Below are positions 22,762 to 31,293 of a stretch of DNA of 64,000 nucleotides, piece after piece. Source of the stretch: Clostridia bacterium (GTDB lineage: Bacteria > Bacillota > Clostridia > Oscillospirales > Acutalibacteraceae); contig JAFYGK010000032.1 of the NCBI GenBank assembly GCA_017543285.1, positions 1 to 64,000 on the forward strand, in the 5' to 3' direction. Made by a program: the position numbers and the translations under genes. The notes beneath the pieces were generated by a model. It was not told the origin of the DNA and did not search any database. It saw only the letters and a program-made list of their open reading frames with translations. The stretch's first letter is position 1. Every line of letters starts with the position of its first letter.

Positions 22762-24135
22762 TCATTCTGCGCTCCTGCCGTTTTTGGAGCCGATCTTTTT
22801 AACCATCTGCCGGGCGCGCGGCTTTGCGGAAACGCTGTCCGGGACATCCTCGGAAACCGTAGCTCCAACGGCTGTGCGCGCGTTTCTGCCGATTTTAACG
22901 GGATTTACAAGACTGCAGTTGCTGCCTATGACGGCGTTGTCGCCGATGCGGCAGCGGGAGCCGTCCTTTCCGCTGCCGGCAGTAACGCTTGCGCTCCCGA
23001 AGGACACGTTGTCGCCGACGTCGCTGCTGCCGACAAATGAAAGCCTCGGAACGACCGAGCCTATGCCGATAGTAGAGTTTTGTATTTCGGAAAAGCTGCC
23101 GACAGCGGCACTTTTCATAATGTGGGTGTTGCCGTCGAGACGGGCGAAGGGGCCTATAACAGCGCCTTCGTCAACGGCGGCGTCGACCGAGCTGACATTA
23201 TCGAGCGCAGTGCCGTCGGAAACAAGCGTGTTTTCGAGGCAGCAGTTTGGACCGATAACGCAGTCGCTGCCGATACTTACCTTACCCTTTATAATGGTAT
23301 TGGGGAGTATCTGGGTATCGCTGCCGATTTTTGCGTCCGGAGAGATATAAACGCTGTCGGGAAACGGAATATCAACACCCTCGCTCATCAGTCTGCGTAT
23401 GACTTTTACTCTCGCGCGCTCATTGAGATAGGCAAGCTGGATCCTGTCGTTTGCGCCAAGCACGACCTCATCATCGTCAGCAGTAAAGGCATCGACCTTA
23501 AATCCGTTTTGACAGAGAAGTGAAATGACCTGCGTGAGATAGTATTCGCCCTGGTTATTGTCGTTGGAAAGACTGCCGAGCATTTGCAGAAGAGCTTCGG
23601 TTTTGAACCAGTACGCGCCGGAATTGACTTCGTTGATCTGCCTGGTGCGTTCGTCGGCGTCCGCCTGTTCGACTATGGCCGTGACCGAGCCGTCATCGCT
23701 GCGCACGATTCTGCCGTAGCCAAACGGGTTTTTAAGCCTTGCGGAAATTATCGTTGCCATGCTGCCGCTGCTGATATGCTGCTCATACGCGCCGGAAATC
23801 GTCGCACTGTCCATCAGCGGAGCGTCTCCGCACAGTACGAGTACGTTTCCTTCGTTGCGCTTTGTGAGGTACTCGTCCGCCTGCATTACGGCGTGACCGG
23901 TGCCGAGCCTTTCGGTTTGCTGCACGATGGAATATTTTTCACCGATGTGCCGGATGACCTCATCGGAGCGGTGGCCCGTCACAATACATATATCGTCAAC
24001 GCCGGCTTCAATTACGCTGTCGCAGACCCAGTCGATCATGGGCTTGAACAGCACCTGACACATGACCTTCGCGTGTCGGGATCTCATTCTTTTTCCCTGT
24101 CCGGCGGCTAAAATAACGGCGCAATTACTGCTCAT
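22762..24135 (-). CDS. glmU: GlmU-type N-acetylglucosamine-1-phosphate uridylyltransferase with degenerate acetyltransferase domain
   Basis: 457 residues from the ATG at 24135 (AGGAGGT 8 nt upstream; the frame continues to 24156 without an RBS). The N-terminal uridylyltransferase (about 1-225) looks functional: LAAGQGKRM, QQTERLGTGHAV, VLCGDAPL, NPFGYGRIV, EVNSGAYWF. A left-handed beta-helix follows (about 250-445). Active GlmU acetyltransferases have a catalytic His in a GHLTYxG-like motif and NYDG in a GAGTITCNYDG strand. Here the corresponding segments read PRLSFVG and GSASVTAGSGKDG, so the catalytic His and the Asn-Tyr pair are absent. It may make UDP-GlcNAc from GlcNAc-1-P without acetylating GlcN-1-P, or use another sugar phosphate. 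It is transcribed with leuD from a consensus promoter. glmS lies at the other end of the window. Confidence 0.85.
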   Translation of the reverse strand: MSSNCAVILAAGQGKRMRSRHAKVMCQVLFKPMIDWVCDSVIEAGVDDICIVTGHRSDEVIRHIGEKYSIVQQTERLGTGHAVMQADEYLTKRNEGNVLVLCGDAPLMDSATISGAYEQHISSGSMATIISARLKNPFGYGRIVRSDDGSVTAIVEQADADERTRQINEVNSGAYWFKTEALLQMLGSLSNDNNQGEYYLTQVISLLCQNGFKVDAFTADDDEVVLGANDRIQLAYLNERARVKVIRRLMSEGVDIPFPDSVYISPDAKIGSDTQILPNTIIKGKVSIGSDCVIGPNCCLENTLVSDGTALDNVSSVDAAVDEGAVIGPFARLDGNTHIMKSAAVGSFSEIQNSTIGIGSVVPRLSFVGSSDVGDNVSFGSASVTAGSGKDGSRCRIGDNAVIGSNCSLVNPVKIGRNARTAVGATVSEDVPDSVSAKPRARQMVKKIGSKNGRSAE

Positions 24136-24170
24136 AAGCTGACCTCCTGCTTGCATTTCATTTCAGAATA

Positions 24171-24199
24171 ATTATAATCCTTTAGGAATGGATAGTCAA
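24171..24199 (-). promoter_or_regulatory. Promoter of the glmU-leuD unit
   Basis: On the - strand TTGACT (24199-24194), a 17-nt spacer and TATAAT (24176-24171), 35 nt before the glmU start. Confidence 0.8.
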
Positions 24200-24293
24200 C
24201 AGCATAAAAGGGAAAGGGGAGACCCGGCAATTTGAATTTGCCGTCTGCGGCGGCTCCGACCATATTCATAATCTGTAATATTCGTCATCCATT

Positions 24294-24320
24294 AAAAAAA
24301 GGCAGTTCGTCGAACTGCCT
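24294..24320 (-). terminator. Terminator of pyruvate kinase gene
   Basis: GGCAGTTCG (24301-24309) and CGAACTGCC (24311-24319) pair. On the - strand they are followed by a run of seven U (complement of 24294-24300). Confidence 0.85.
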
Positions 24321-24328
24321 CTTTTCAT

Positions 24329-26071
24329 TTATCCGCTGTAAACAATTCCGCGGTCTGCGTCCAATGTGACCGATGTGCCGCTTTTGAGCAGTTTTGTGGC
24401 GTTCTCCGCGCCGACTATTACCGGCTTTTCCAGCGCGAGACCGATTATCGCGGCGTGCGAGTCGGCGCCATCTATCTCGGTGATGATGCCCGAGCAGTCC
24501 TTGAGCATGGACAGCACGTCGTTATTTGTGTGGTGCATGACCAGAATATCGCCCTTGCGGAAATTGGTCTGCGCATCAAACCCGTTTTTGCATACGCACA
24601 GGTTGCCGCAAACCTGTCCCGCGCCGATTCCACGACCGGTGACGAGGATATTTCCGACAAGCTGAACCTTCAGAAGATTGGTCGTGCCTGTAATGCCGAG
24701 CGGAACGCCTGCCGTAATTACGACAAGATCGCTGTTTTCCAGCAGCCCGCGTTTTACCGAACGGTCAACGACATGATCGAAAAGATCGTCGGTGTTGGTC
24801 TTTTCTTCGGTCAGCACCGGCGCGACGCCCCACGAAAGATTCATCTGCCGCCAAGCCTTTTTCTCGGGAGTGCAGCCGATTATCATGCAGCTCGGACGGT
24901 ATTTTGAGATCATGCGCGCCGTTTTGCCCGACTTCGTGACCGTGACGATTGCCTTTGCGCTCAGATCGAGCGCAGTCATGCAGGTGGCGTGGGAGATGGC
25001 GTTTGTTACGTTGCGTTCCTCGCGGGTGCTGCGTTGTATAAAGCGCTTATCGTAATCTATATCGCGTTCGGTTCGTTCGGCTATCTTGGCCATTGTCCGC
25101 ACAGCTTCTATCGGATATTTTCCGGCTGCCGTTTCACCCGAAAGCATTATCGCCGACGTTCCGTCGTAAATGGCGTTGGCTATGTCGGTGGCTTCCGCCC
25201 TGGTAGGTCTCGGGTTCACCATCATGCTGTCCAGCATCTGGGTCGCAGTAACTACCTGCTTGCCGGCCAGGTAGCCCGCCTTGATTATCATTTTCTGAAT
25301 GCCGGGTATTTCCTCGAGCGGCAGCTCTACGCCCAGATCGCCGCGCGCAACCATAACGCCGTCGGATACACGGATGATAGAGTCGATGTTTTCAACGCCC
25401 TCGCTGTTTTCTATTTTTGCGATTATCCTCAGGTCCTGTCCGCCAAGACGCTCCAGCTCATGACGCATTGCCATGATGTCTGAGGAGTTTCTCGTGAAGG
25501 AAGCGGCGATAAAGTCGAAGTCGTTTTCGACGGCAAAGCGCAGATCATCCTTGTCCTTCTGATTGAGATAGGGCATGGACAGCTTTGCGCCGGGTACATT
25601 CACGCCTTTTTTGGAGGATATAACGCCGGAATTGATTACCTTGCAGACTATGTCCCCGTTGCTCTCGACGCTCTCGACCACCGTTTCTATCAGTCCGTCG
25701 TCAATGAGGATACGGCTGCCCTTGTACACATCGTTGCACAGTCCGGGGAAGGATACGGACGCGCTTGTTTTATCGCCGACGACAGGCTGCGATTTGAGGG
25801 TAAAAAGCTGTCCGGCTTCAAGCTGGACCTTTTCCGGTTCGACCTCGCCGAGCCTGATCTCCGGGCCCTTGGTATCGCACAGCAGCGCGATGGGAAGATC
25901 GTACTCCTCACGCAGGCGCTTTATCATATCGGCCATTTTTTTATGGGTTTCATGCGTGCCGTGGGAAAAATTGAAGCGCGCCACATCCATGCCGGACAGT
26001 ATTAGCTGGCGCATTACCTTTTCATCGCTGACCGCCGGACCGACGGTGCATATTATTTTAGTTTTACGCAT
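24329..26071 (-). CDS. pyk: Pyruvate kinase with C-terminal PEP-utilizer domain
   Basis: 580 residues. It converts PEP + ADP to pyruvate + ATP at the end of glycolysis. TKIICTVGPA at the N-terminus, the active-site signature IIAKIENSEGVENID (about 216-230) and MVARGDLGVELP are intact. After the regulatory C-domain an extra mobile/swivelling domain (about 475-580) of the PEP-utilizer type contains GIITEIDGADSHAAIIGLAL and ends DADRGIVYSG. This extension is known from Bacillus, Geobacillus and Staphylococcus enzymes. In this copy the phospho-His motif position reads GADSHAAI, so the His is retained. AAAGGAAAT precedes the ATG. The preceding 198 nt are structured and non-coding. Confidence 0.95.
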   Translation of the reverse strand: MRKTKIICTVGPAVSDEKVMRQLILSGMDVARFNFSHGTHETHKKMADMIKRLREEYDLPIALLCDTKGPEIRLGEVEPEKVQLEAGQLFTLKSQPVVGDKTSASVSFPGLCNDVYKGSRILIDDGLIETVVESVESNGDIVCKVINSGVISSKKGVNVPGAKLSMPYLNQKDKDDLRFAVENDFDFIAASFTRNSSDIMAMRHELERLGGQDLRIIAKIENSEGVENIDSIIRVSDGVMVARGDLGVELPLEEIPGIQKMIIKAGYLAGKQVVTATQMLDSMMVNPRPTRAEATDIANAIYDGTSAIMLSGETAAGKYPIEAVRTMAKIAERTERDIDYDKRFIQRSTREERNVTNAISHATCMTALDLSAKAIVTVTKSGKTARMISKYRPSCMIIGCTPEKKAWRQMNLSWGVAPVLTEEKTNTDDLFDHVVDRSVKRGLLENSDLVVITAGVPLGITGTTNLLKVQLVGNILVTGRGIGAGQVCGNLCVCKNGFDAQTNFRKGDILVMHHTNNDVLSMLKDCSGIITEIDGADSHAAIIGLALEKPVIVGAENATKLLKSGTSVTLDADRGIVYSG

Positions 26072-26269
26072 GAGATTATTTCCTTTGCAAAAGAATGGAT
26101 GGATGCTGAAAGCGAACAGTTCCGCCGGCCGTTCCCGGGCGGCATCTCCCCGCTCAGAGGGAACCTGATAAGCCGTGCAAATAAAGAAAAGACGTCATTT
26201 CCGTGGAAGCCGGCGAGTCCGGAAGCATCGGCTGAGGGGACATAAGATACCGGGCATTCCACGCGCTGC
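26072..26269 (-). other. Structured non-coding segment between trpS and pyk
   Basis: No coding frame of interest. Two enclosing stems are visible: GTGGAA (26203-26208) with TTCCAC (26257-26262), and GTTCCC (26131-26136) with GGGAAC (26159-26164), the latter around GC-rich inner complementarity. No terminator U-run or known riboswitch core is recognised. It may be a pyk leader RNA or a degenerate palindromic repeat. Confidence 0.35.
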
Positions 26270-27280
26270 TTATCTGCCTATAAGGCCGACCTTTTTCTGC
26301 ACCTTGGAGAGTGTTCTTGCCGCAAATCGCGAAGCCGCCTGAGCGCCCTCCCTGTAAATATCTTCAAGTGCCGCTTTATCCTTCATAAGCGCGTCAAAAC
26401 GCTCTCTGACGGGGCGCAGAGCTTCGCAAACGGCTTCGCCGACAGCTGTCTTGAAATCGCCGTAGCCCTTGCCCTCGAACTCGGCTTCGATCTGATCGAA
26501 GCTTCTGCCGGTAACTGCCGAATATATTCCCATAAGGTTGTTGATTCCGTCCTTGCCCTCGGCATATTTAACCACGGCTTCTGAATCGGTAACGGCGCGC
26601 TTGAATTTGCGCATTATATCCTCGGGCTTGTCCAGAATGGCAACATAGCCGTTGGGGTTGTCGTCCGACTTGGACATCTTCTTTGTGGGATCCTGAAGCG
26701 ACATGACTCTCGCGCCGATCTTGGGTATGTACGGCTCGGGCACTGTGAACAGGTTGTTGTAAACGCCGTTCATGCGCGTGGCTATATCTCTTGTCAGCTC
26801 AAGGTGCTGCTTCTGATCCGCGCCCACGGGAACCAGATCCGCCTGATAGAGCAGAATGTCCGCGGCCATCAGGCTGGGGTACGCGAAAAGTCCGACATTG
26901 ATGTTGTCGGCATGGCGCTGGGATTTTTCCTTAAACTGAGTCATACGGCCCAACTCACCAAATTGGGTGTTGCAGTTCAATATCCACGCAAGCTCGGCGT
27001 GCTGCGGCACATGGCTCTGTATAAAAACAAGGCTCTTTTGAGGGTCGATGCCGACGGCAAGCAGAAGCGCAAAGGTTTCGATGATCTGTTTACGGAGCTT
27101 TGCGGGCTCCTGACGCACGGTGATGGCATGCAGGTCGGCAATAGCATAGATGCAATTGTATTCGTCCTGCATGGCGACCCAGTTTTTGAGCGCGCCGAGA
27201 TAATTTCCGAGCGTCAGCATACCGCTGGGCTGAATGGCGCTGAAAATAACCTTTTTACGCTCTGTATTGTTGTTGTCCAT
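26270..27280 (-). CDS. trpS: Tryptophanyl-tRNA synthetase
   Basis: 336 residues, class I. It attaches Trp to tRNA(Trp). The HIGH-equivalent segment is IQPSGMLTLGNYLGAL (17-32), the KMSKS loop is KKMSKSDDNPNG, and SLMAADILLYQADLVPVGADQKQHLE is the family signature. The C-terminal anticodon-binding helices are complete. ATG is preceded by GAAAGGAC. A TATAAT on the - strand near 27312 may be its -10, but no convincing -35 is seen and there is no T-box. Downstream lies the structured segment before pyk. Confidence 0.95.
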   Translation of the reverse strand: MDNNNTERKKVIFSAIQPSGMLTLGNYLGALKNWVAMQDEYNCIYAIADLHAITVRQEPAKLRKQIIETFALLLAVGIDPQKSLVFIQSHVPQHAELAWILNCNTQFGELGRMTQFKEKSQRHADNINVGLFAYPSLMAADILLYQADLVPVGADQKQHLELTRDIATRMNGVYNNLFTVPEPYIPKIGARVMSLQDPTKKMSKSDDNPNGYVAILDKPEDIMRKFKRAVTDSEAVVKYAEGKDGINNLMGIYSAVTGRSFDQIEAEFEGKGYGDFKTAVGEAVCEALRPVRERFDALMKDKAALEDIYREGAQAASRFAARTLSKVQKKVGLIGR

Positions 27281-27405
27281 AGTTATCTGTCCTTTCGGAT
27301 TGGCTTTTATTATATGGTGCGCCGCGCCGGATTCCGATGTTCGCGGCGTTTGTTTTTGCTTTTTCGGTAAAACGCAGCGCGCTTTACCCGCAGCGACGGT
27401 TTATT

Positions 27406-27522
27406 GCTCCCTCAGTCGCCTTTCGGCGACAGCTCCCTCAGTGAGGGAGCCTTCCTGATGCGCTCAGCTAATCAACCTCCCTCTTTGAGGGAGGTGGCAT
27501 GGCGAAGCCATGACGGAGGGAG
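27406..27522. repeat. Dispersed palindromic repeat (REP/MITE-like)
   Basis: A compact array of palindromes: GTCGCC/GGCGAC (27415-27430), GCTCCCTCA/TGAGGGAGC (27432-27450), CCTCCCTC/GAGGGAGG (27476-27494), CATGGC/GCCATG (27498-27512), closed by ACGGAGGGAG. GCTCCCTCA occurs twice (27406 and 27432). This GGGAGG-rich modular architecture is familiar from Oscillospirales intergenic repeats. Only one clear copy is in this window, so its dispersed nature is inferred. It fills the gap between trpS and the aminotransferase gene. Confidence 0.7.
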
Positions 27523-27539
27523 TTTCAAAGTCCCTGCCT

Positions 27540-28727
27540 TTATCTCATATCCTCCAGCGTTTTTGCGAGGATCTCTATTCCCTTTACAAGCTGCTCGTCT
27601 GTCGGAGTGGAGAAGTTGATTCTTATGTTATTGCACGGGACGTTTTCGTCCACCAAAAAGGCGTTTCCGGGAACGACAGCCACCTTGTTTTCTATTGCTT
27701 TTTTGCAAAAGTCCAGCATGTCGATTCCGTCGGGCAGGGTACACCAGATGAAGAGACCGCCCTGGGGGCGCGTCCATGTGAAATCCGACGGCATATTCTT
27801 CTCTAAGGTGTCCAGCGCAAGCTGCAGTTTTCCTCTGTATATGCTTCTTATTCTGCTGAGGTGGGCTTCGAAATCGTAATCGCGCAGCAGGCTGTCCGCC
27901 ACCAGCTGTGCCCAAATATTCGTATGAACGTCGCTGCCCTGTTTGCAGACTATCATCTTTGCGGCAACCTCTTTGGGAGCTATGCACCAGCCGACGCGGA
28001 TGCCGGGCGCGATGACCTTGGAGAAGGAGCCCGCATAGACGACTATGCCGTCCTCGTCGATAGATTTTATATTGGGAACGTCCTCGCCCGCGACGCGGAT
28101 TTCACCGTAGGGGTTGTCCTCCATTATCATAACGCCGTACTTTTTGCACAGTTCGTATATTTTGACCCTCTTTTCCCATGATGTGGTAAGGCCGGCGGGA
28201 TTTTGGAAGTTGGGGATTATATAGAGGAGCTTTGCATTTTTCTCTTCCCTGAGCGCCGTTTCAAGCGCGTTCAGGTCGATTCCGTCCTCCTGGAGATCGA
28301 CCGAGCGCAGCCGCGCACCGTTGGAGCGGAAGGAATTGAGGGCGCCGATAAAGCTGGGATTTTCAACCAGGACCACGTCCCCCTCGTTGCAAAGGGTCTT
28401 GACGACAAAATCGGCCGTCTGCTGTCCGCCGGATGTGATAAAAAGCTGGTCGTTTTCCTTTACACTGTCGAATTTGTTCTTCATGCGCTCGGTGAGCTGC
28501 CGTACCAGCGGCGCATAGCCCTCGGTAATAGAGTACTGCAGGGCGTCTATCGGGCGCTCTGCGAGTATTTTAGCGGAAATCTCCGCGACCTCCCCGGCCG
28601 GAAAGGCCTCGGGAGCAGGATTGCCTGCCGAGAGCGGAATGATGTTGGGGTCGGTGCAGAATTTGAAAATCTCCCTGATAACAGAAGGTTTGAGACTTGA
28701 TACCTTGTCGGAAAGTTTGTATTGCAT
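27540..28727 (-). CDS. PLP-dependent aminotransferase (class I/II, LysN-like)
   Basis: 395 residues from the ATG at 28727, which has AAGGAGC 9 nt upstream; the frame extends to 28934 without signal. Fold-type I aminotransferase of the 2-aminoadipate/KAT-II/MocR-related subgroup: FITSGGQQTADFVVKTL for the PLP phosphate, PNFQNPAGLT, MEDNPYGEIR, and the Schiff-base Lys in AGSFSKVIAPGIRVGW. C-terminal RINFSTPTDEQ holds the carboxylate-binding Arg. Substrate range is typically broad (aromatic, branched-chain or 2-aminoadipate), so I do not name one. It ends 17 nt before the palindromic repeat; expression is probably independent of trpS. Confidence 0.88.
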   Translation of the reverse strand: MQYKLSDKVSSLKPSVIREIFKFCTDPNIIPLSAGNPAPEAFPAGEVAEISAKILAERPIDALQYSITEGYAPLVRQLTERMKNKFDSVKENDQLFITSGGQQTADFVVKTLCNEGDVVLVENPSFIGALNSFRSNGARLRSVDLQEDGIDLNALETALREEKNAKLLYIIPNFQNPAGLTTSWEKRVKIYELCKKYGVMIMEDNPYGEIRVAGEDVPNIKSIDEDGIVVYAGSFSKVIAPGIRVGWCIAPKEVAAKMIVCKQGSDVHTNIWAQLVADSLLRDYDFEAHLSRIRSIYRGKLQLALDTLEKNMPSDFTWTRPQGGLFIWCTLPDGIDMLDFCKKAIENKVAVVPGNAFLVDENVPCNNIRINFSTPTDEQLVKGIEILAKTLEDMR

Positions 28728-28894
28728 TTTGGTTAGCTCCTTTTTATATAAAGTTTGGTGTTCGGAACGGAAGGCGAAGAGCACGGCTGCGGCGTTTTCG
28801 GGCGGGATTGCGTAAATACCGCGTTTAACCGCGCTGCAGTCCGCTGTTTCGCAAGAGTTAATAAATCTGCCGCCGAAGGCAATTTGCCGATCCC

Positions 28895-29314
28895 TTAATG
28901 GCAGCCTCCGCAGGTAGCGCAGCTTCCTGTGCATCCGCCGGGGTCGGCGGTCGCGGGATCGTCGCCGTTGGCGGAGAGATTAATAATCTGAATAACATGG
29001 TTCAAGAGCGAATCCAGCTCGTTTTTGGCCTCGTTGTATCTTGTCATGTTTTGGTTGGACATGATCTCATTGTAAATCTCCTGAAGCTCGATGTTGAGCT
29101 GCGCCAGCTTATCCTTGTCGCGCTCAGGCTCGGGCTTTGTTACCTGCGCGTTTATAGCAATGCGCTTCAGGTTAAACTTGCCGATGTTCTCCTGCAAGGC
29201 CTTGTCGCTGTCACATTCCTGCTTTGCGATGAGATAATCGGTGTATATACCGTCCTCCTGCAATGCAGCGCCCAATTCGCGCGCCATCATGATTACCTTG
29301 TTGCCGTTATCCAT
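28895..29314 (-). CDS. ylbF: YlbF/RicF-family protein with C-terminal cysteine cluster
   Basis: 139 residues. The helical YlbF/YmcA core (about 1-118) is followed by a Gly/Cys-rich tail with C128, C132, C135 and C138 (CTGSCATCGGC). In Bacillus, YlbF (RicF) joins YmcA and YaaT in a complex that holds [4Fe-4S] clusters and assists RNase Y in mRNA processing; its C-terminal cysteines are cluster ligands. The tail here fits such a role. It lies directly downstream of miaB, the usual neighbour in Firmicutes. No ymcA or yaaT is in the window. Confidence 0.82.
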   Translation of the reverse strand: MDNGNKVIMMARELGAALQEDGIYTDYLIAKQECDSDKALQENIGKFNLKRIAINAQVTKPEPERDKDKLAQLNIELQEIYNEIMSNQNMTRYNEAKNELDSLLNHVIQIINLSANGDDPATADPGGCTGSCATCGGCH

Positions 29315-29400
29315 TACTGTTATTACTCCTTGTATAATAAATATGATAATTGATAGTATATTGTTTTCTTGCGCATCCCGTTATAGGTTTTGAGGCGCTG

Positions 29401-30816
29401 TCAGTTTATGCCGGCAAGCCTGCCCTTGGCGATCCAGTTCTTTGTCGCCGTGACCTCTACATTTACGTATTTTCCGATCAGGCTTTCGTCGCCGGGGAAC
29501 TGAATAACGACGTTGCCTTCGCTGCGGCCGGACACCTCGCCGTCCCTGATTTCCTCGGCAAGCACCTCGAATACGCTGCCCTCCATTTTGGTTGTGTGCG
29601 CGTTGGCTATCTGCTCCTGCAGTCTGAGAAGTTCGGAAAACCGGCGCGACTTTTCATCATAGGGCACGGGATCGTCCATTTTTTCGGCGGGCGTTCCCTT
29701 GCGCGGAGAAAAAATAAAGGTGTAAAGCGATGTGAAATCCACCTGTTTTATGAGAGAGAGGGTGTTTTGAAACTGCTCGTATGTTTCGCCGGGGAAGCCG
29801 ACGATAACGTCGCTCGTAATGGAAAGCCCGGGCATGACGCTTTTGGCGTACTCGATGAGTCCCAGATATTTTTCCCGTGTGTAGCCCCGGTTCATTCGGC
29901 GCAGGATCTCATTATCGCCGCTCTGGAAGGGAAGATGGATGTGCTTGCATATTTTGCCGTTTGCCGCCATAGTGTCGAACAGCTCGCGGGTTGCGTCCTT
30001 GGGGTGCGAGGTCATAAAGCGCAGCTTAAAATCGCCCTCAATATCGCACAGCCTTTGCAGCAGCTCTGCAAAATTGATATGCTCGTCCAGCCCCTTGCCG
30101 TAGGAGTTTACATTTTGGCCCAAAAGCATTATTTCCTTGTAGCCGCCGGCAACAAGACCTTTCACCTCGTTGATGATTTCACCGCTGCGGCGGCTTCTTT
30201 CGCGTCCGCGAACATAGGGTACGATGCAGTAGGTGCAGAAATTGTTGCAGCCATACATTATCGGCACGAATGCCTTGAAGGATCCGTCGCGGTGCACAGG
30301 CATGTTTTCAACAACGCCGTCGGTCTGATCGTCGGTGTCGATAACACGGGAGCCGGTCGTGAGATATTCATAAAGAAGCTGCGGGAGTTTATGCGCGGAG
30401 CGTGTGCCGAACACTATATTTATGTGAGTAAAGCTGCGGCATATCCGCTCGACGACGTGCTGCTGCTGGGTCATGCAGCCGCATATGGCTAAAATCAGCG
30501 ACTTTTTTCTGGATTTGAGATTTTTCAGCGCGCCTGCGTTGCCGAAAACCCTGTCCTCGGCATGTTCTCTGACGGCGCATGTGTTGAACAGAATAAAGTC
30601 GGCCTGCTGCTGGTCTTCGGTCAGCTCGAAGCCCATGGAGCAAAGAACGCCCTTTATGTGCTCGCTGTCGGATACATTGAGCTGGCAGCCGTAGGTTCGA
30701 ACGAAGGCTTTTGGAGAGCTGCCGCCCGTGCGGTCACGCATTATTTCCCGCACATGCTCGGCGTAGACGGCCATCTGCGCGTCGGCGGCGTAGTTTATTT
30801 CGGGTGAATACTGCAA
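29401..30816 (-). CDS. miaB: tRNA-2-methylthio-N6-dimethylallyladenosine synthase
   Basis: 471 residues, a radical SAM methylthiotransferase acting on i6A37 of tRNA. In order: the UPF0004 domain with cysteines in TYGCQLN, NTCAVREHA and ICGCMTQQ for the auxiliary cluster; the radical SAM motif GCNNFCTYC; and a C-terminal TRAM domain (about 400-468). The start is TTG at 30816 with AAAGGA 9 nt upstream; no better ATG precedes the conserved region. The substrate i6A37 is made by MiaA, encoded at 56587-57471. An unusual feature is the roughly 35-residue extension before the methylthiotransferase domain, which is common in clostridial MiaB. Confidence 0.95.
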   Translation of the reverse strand: MQYSPEINYAADAQMAVYAEHVREIMRDRTGGSSPKAFVRTYGCQLNVSDSEHIKGVLCSMGFELTEDQQQADFILFNTCAVREHAEDRVFGNAGALKNLKSRKKSLILAICGCMTQQQHVVERICRSFTHINIVFGTRSAHKLPQLLYEYLTTGSRVIDTDDQTDGVVENMPVHRDGSFKAFVPIMYGCNNFCTYCIVPYVRGRERSRRSGEIINEVKGLVAGGYKEIMLLGQNVNSYGKGLDEHINFAELLQRLCDIEGDFKLRFMTSHPKDATRELFDTMAANGKICKHIHLPFQSGDNEILRRMNRGYTREKYLGLIEYAKSVMPGLSITSDVIVGFPGETYEQFQNTLSLIKQVDFTSLYTFIFSPRKGTPAEKMDDPVPYDEKSRRFSELLRLQEQIANAHTTKMEGSVFEVLAEEIRDGEVSGRSEGNVVIQFPGDESLIGKYVNVEVTATKNWIAKGRLAGIN

Positions 30817-31028
30817 ATCTGTATAATCCTTTCGTGAAGGGCAAAGCGCCGCGGCAAAAGACCGGAACGCAAAGCCGATCCTGACTAATAAAATTATTTA
30901 TAAATATACAACATAATTCTACCACTTTTTGAGCCGGTGTTCAATAGTTAAATATGTTTTGCGTTAAAGCCGGCCGCCGTGAACCAATTATCATTTCAGC
31001 AAATTCCTTCCTTTTTCGGCAAAATGTC

Positions 31029-31057
31029 TTTACAAATCAATTGGCAAATGTTACAAT
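31029..31057 (+). promoter_or_regulatory. Promoter of the nucleobase permease gene
   Basis: TTTACA (31029-31034), a 17-nt spacer and TACAAT (31052-31057). The leader is about 230 nt. The rest of the 30817-31028 gap shows nothing identifiable. Confidence 0.65.
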
Positions 31058-31063
31058 ATCAAA

Positions 31064-31293
31064 AACAAATCTTTAAAAGCGGTTAATCTATGCCGGCAAG
31101 ATGAAATAATCTGGGGCAGTAATGCCGCTCAGGTAGTTCGCGGCCTTGGATCTTGTCGAAAGACAGGGTCTTTTTTTGCGGAGAAATTGCGACACGGATC
31201 GCCCGCGGACGCTTTGCGGCAGAACAAAAAACAGTACCAGACACTCTTGAGGGGTGTTCAATAAAACAGGAAAAATCTTTAGGAGGAATTGTT
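31064..31293 (+). promoter_or_regulatory. Permease leader with internal terminator (attenuator)
   Basis: GATCTTGTC (31149-31157), a GAAA tetraloop and GACAGGGTC (31162-31170) make a 9-bp stem (two G-U pairs aside, fully paired), followed by TTTTTTT (31171-31177). A complete intrinsic terminator inside the leader, 117 nt before the start codon, implies conditional read-through. The 85 nt upstream (31064-31148) are the candidate sensor, containing complementary GC blocks. I find no purine riboswitch core, PyrR site or T-box in it. Confidence 0.6.

Noticed and set aside
29350-30492. Long + strand frame opposite miaB
   Set aside because: Same reason: miaB is unambiguous on the - strand and this frame is a shadow.
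31064-31148. Purine riboswitch before the permease
   Set aside because: The conserved J2/3 (TCTACC-like) and loop motifs are missing.
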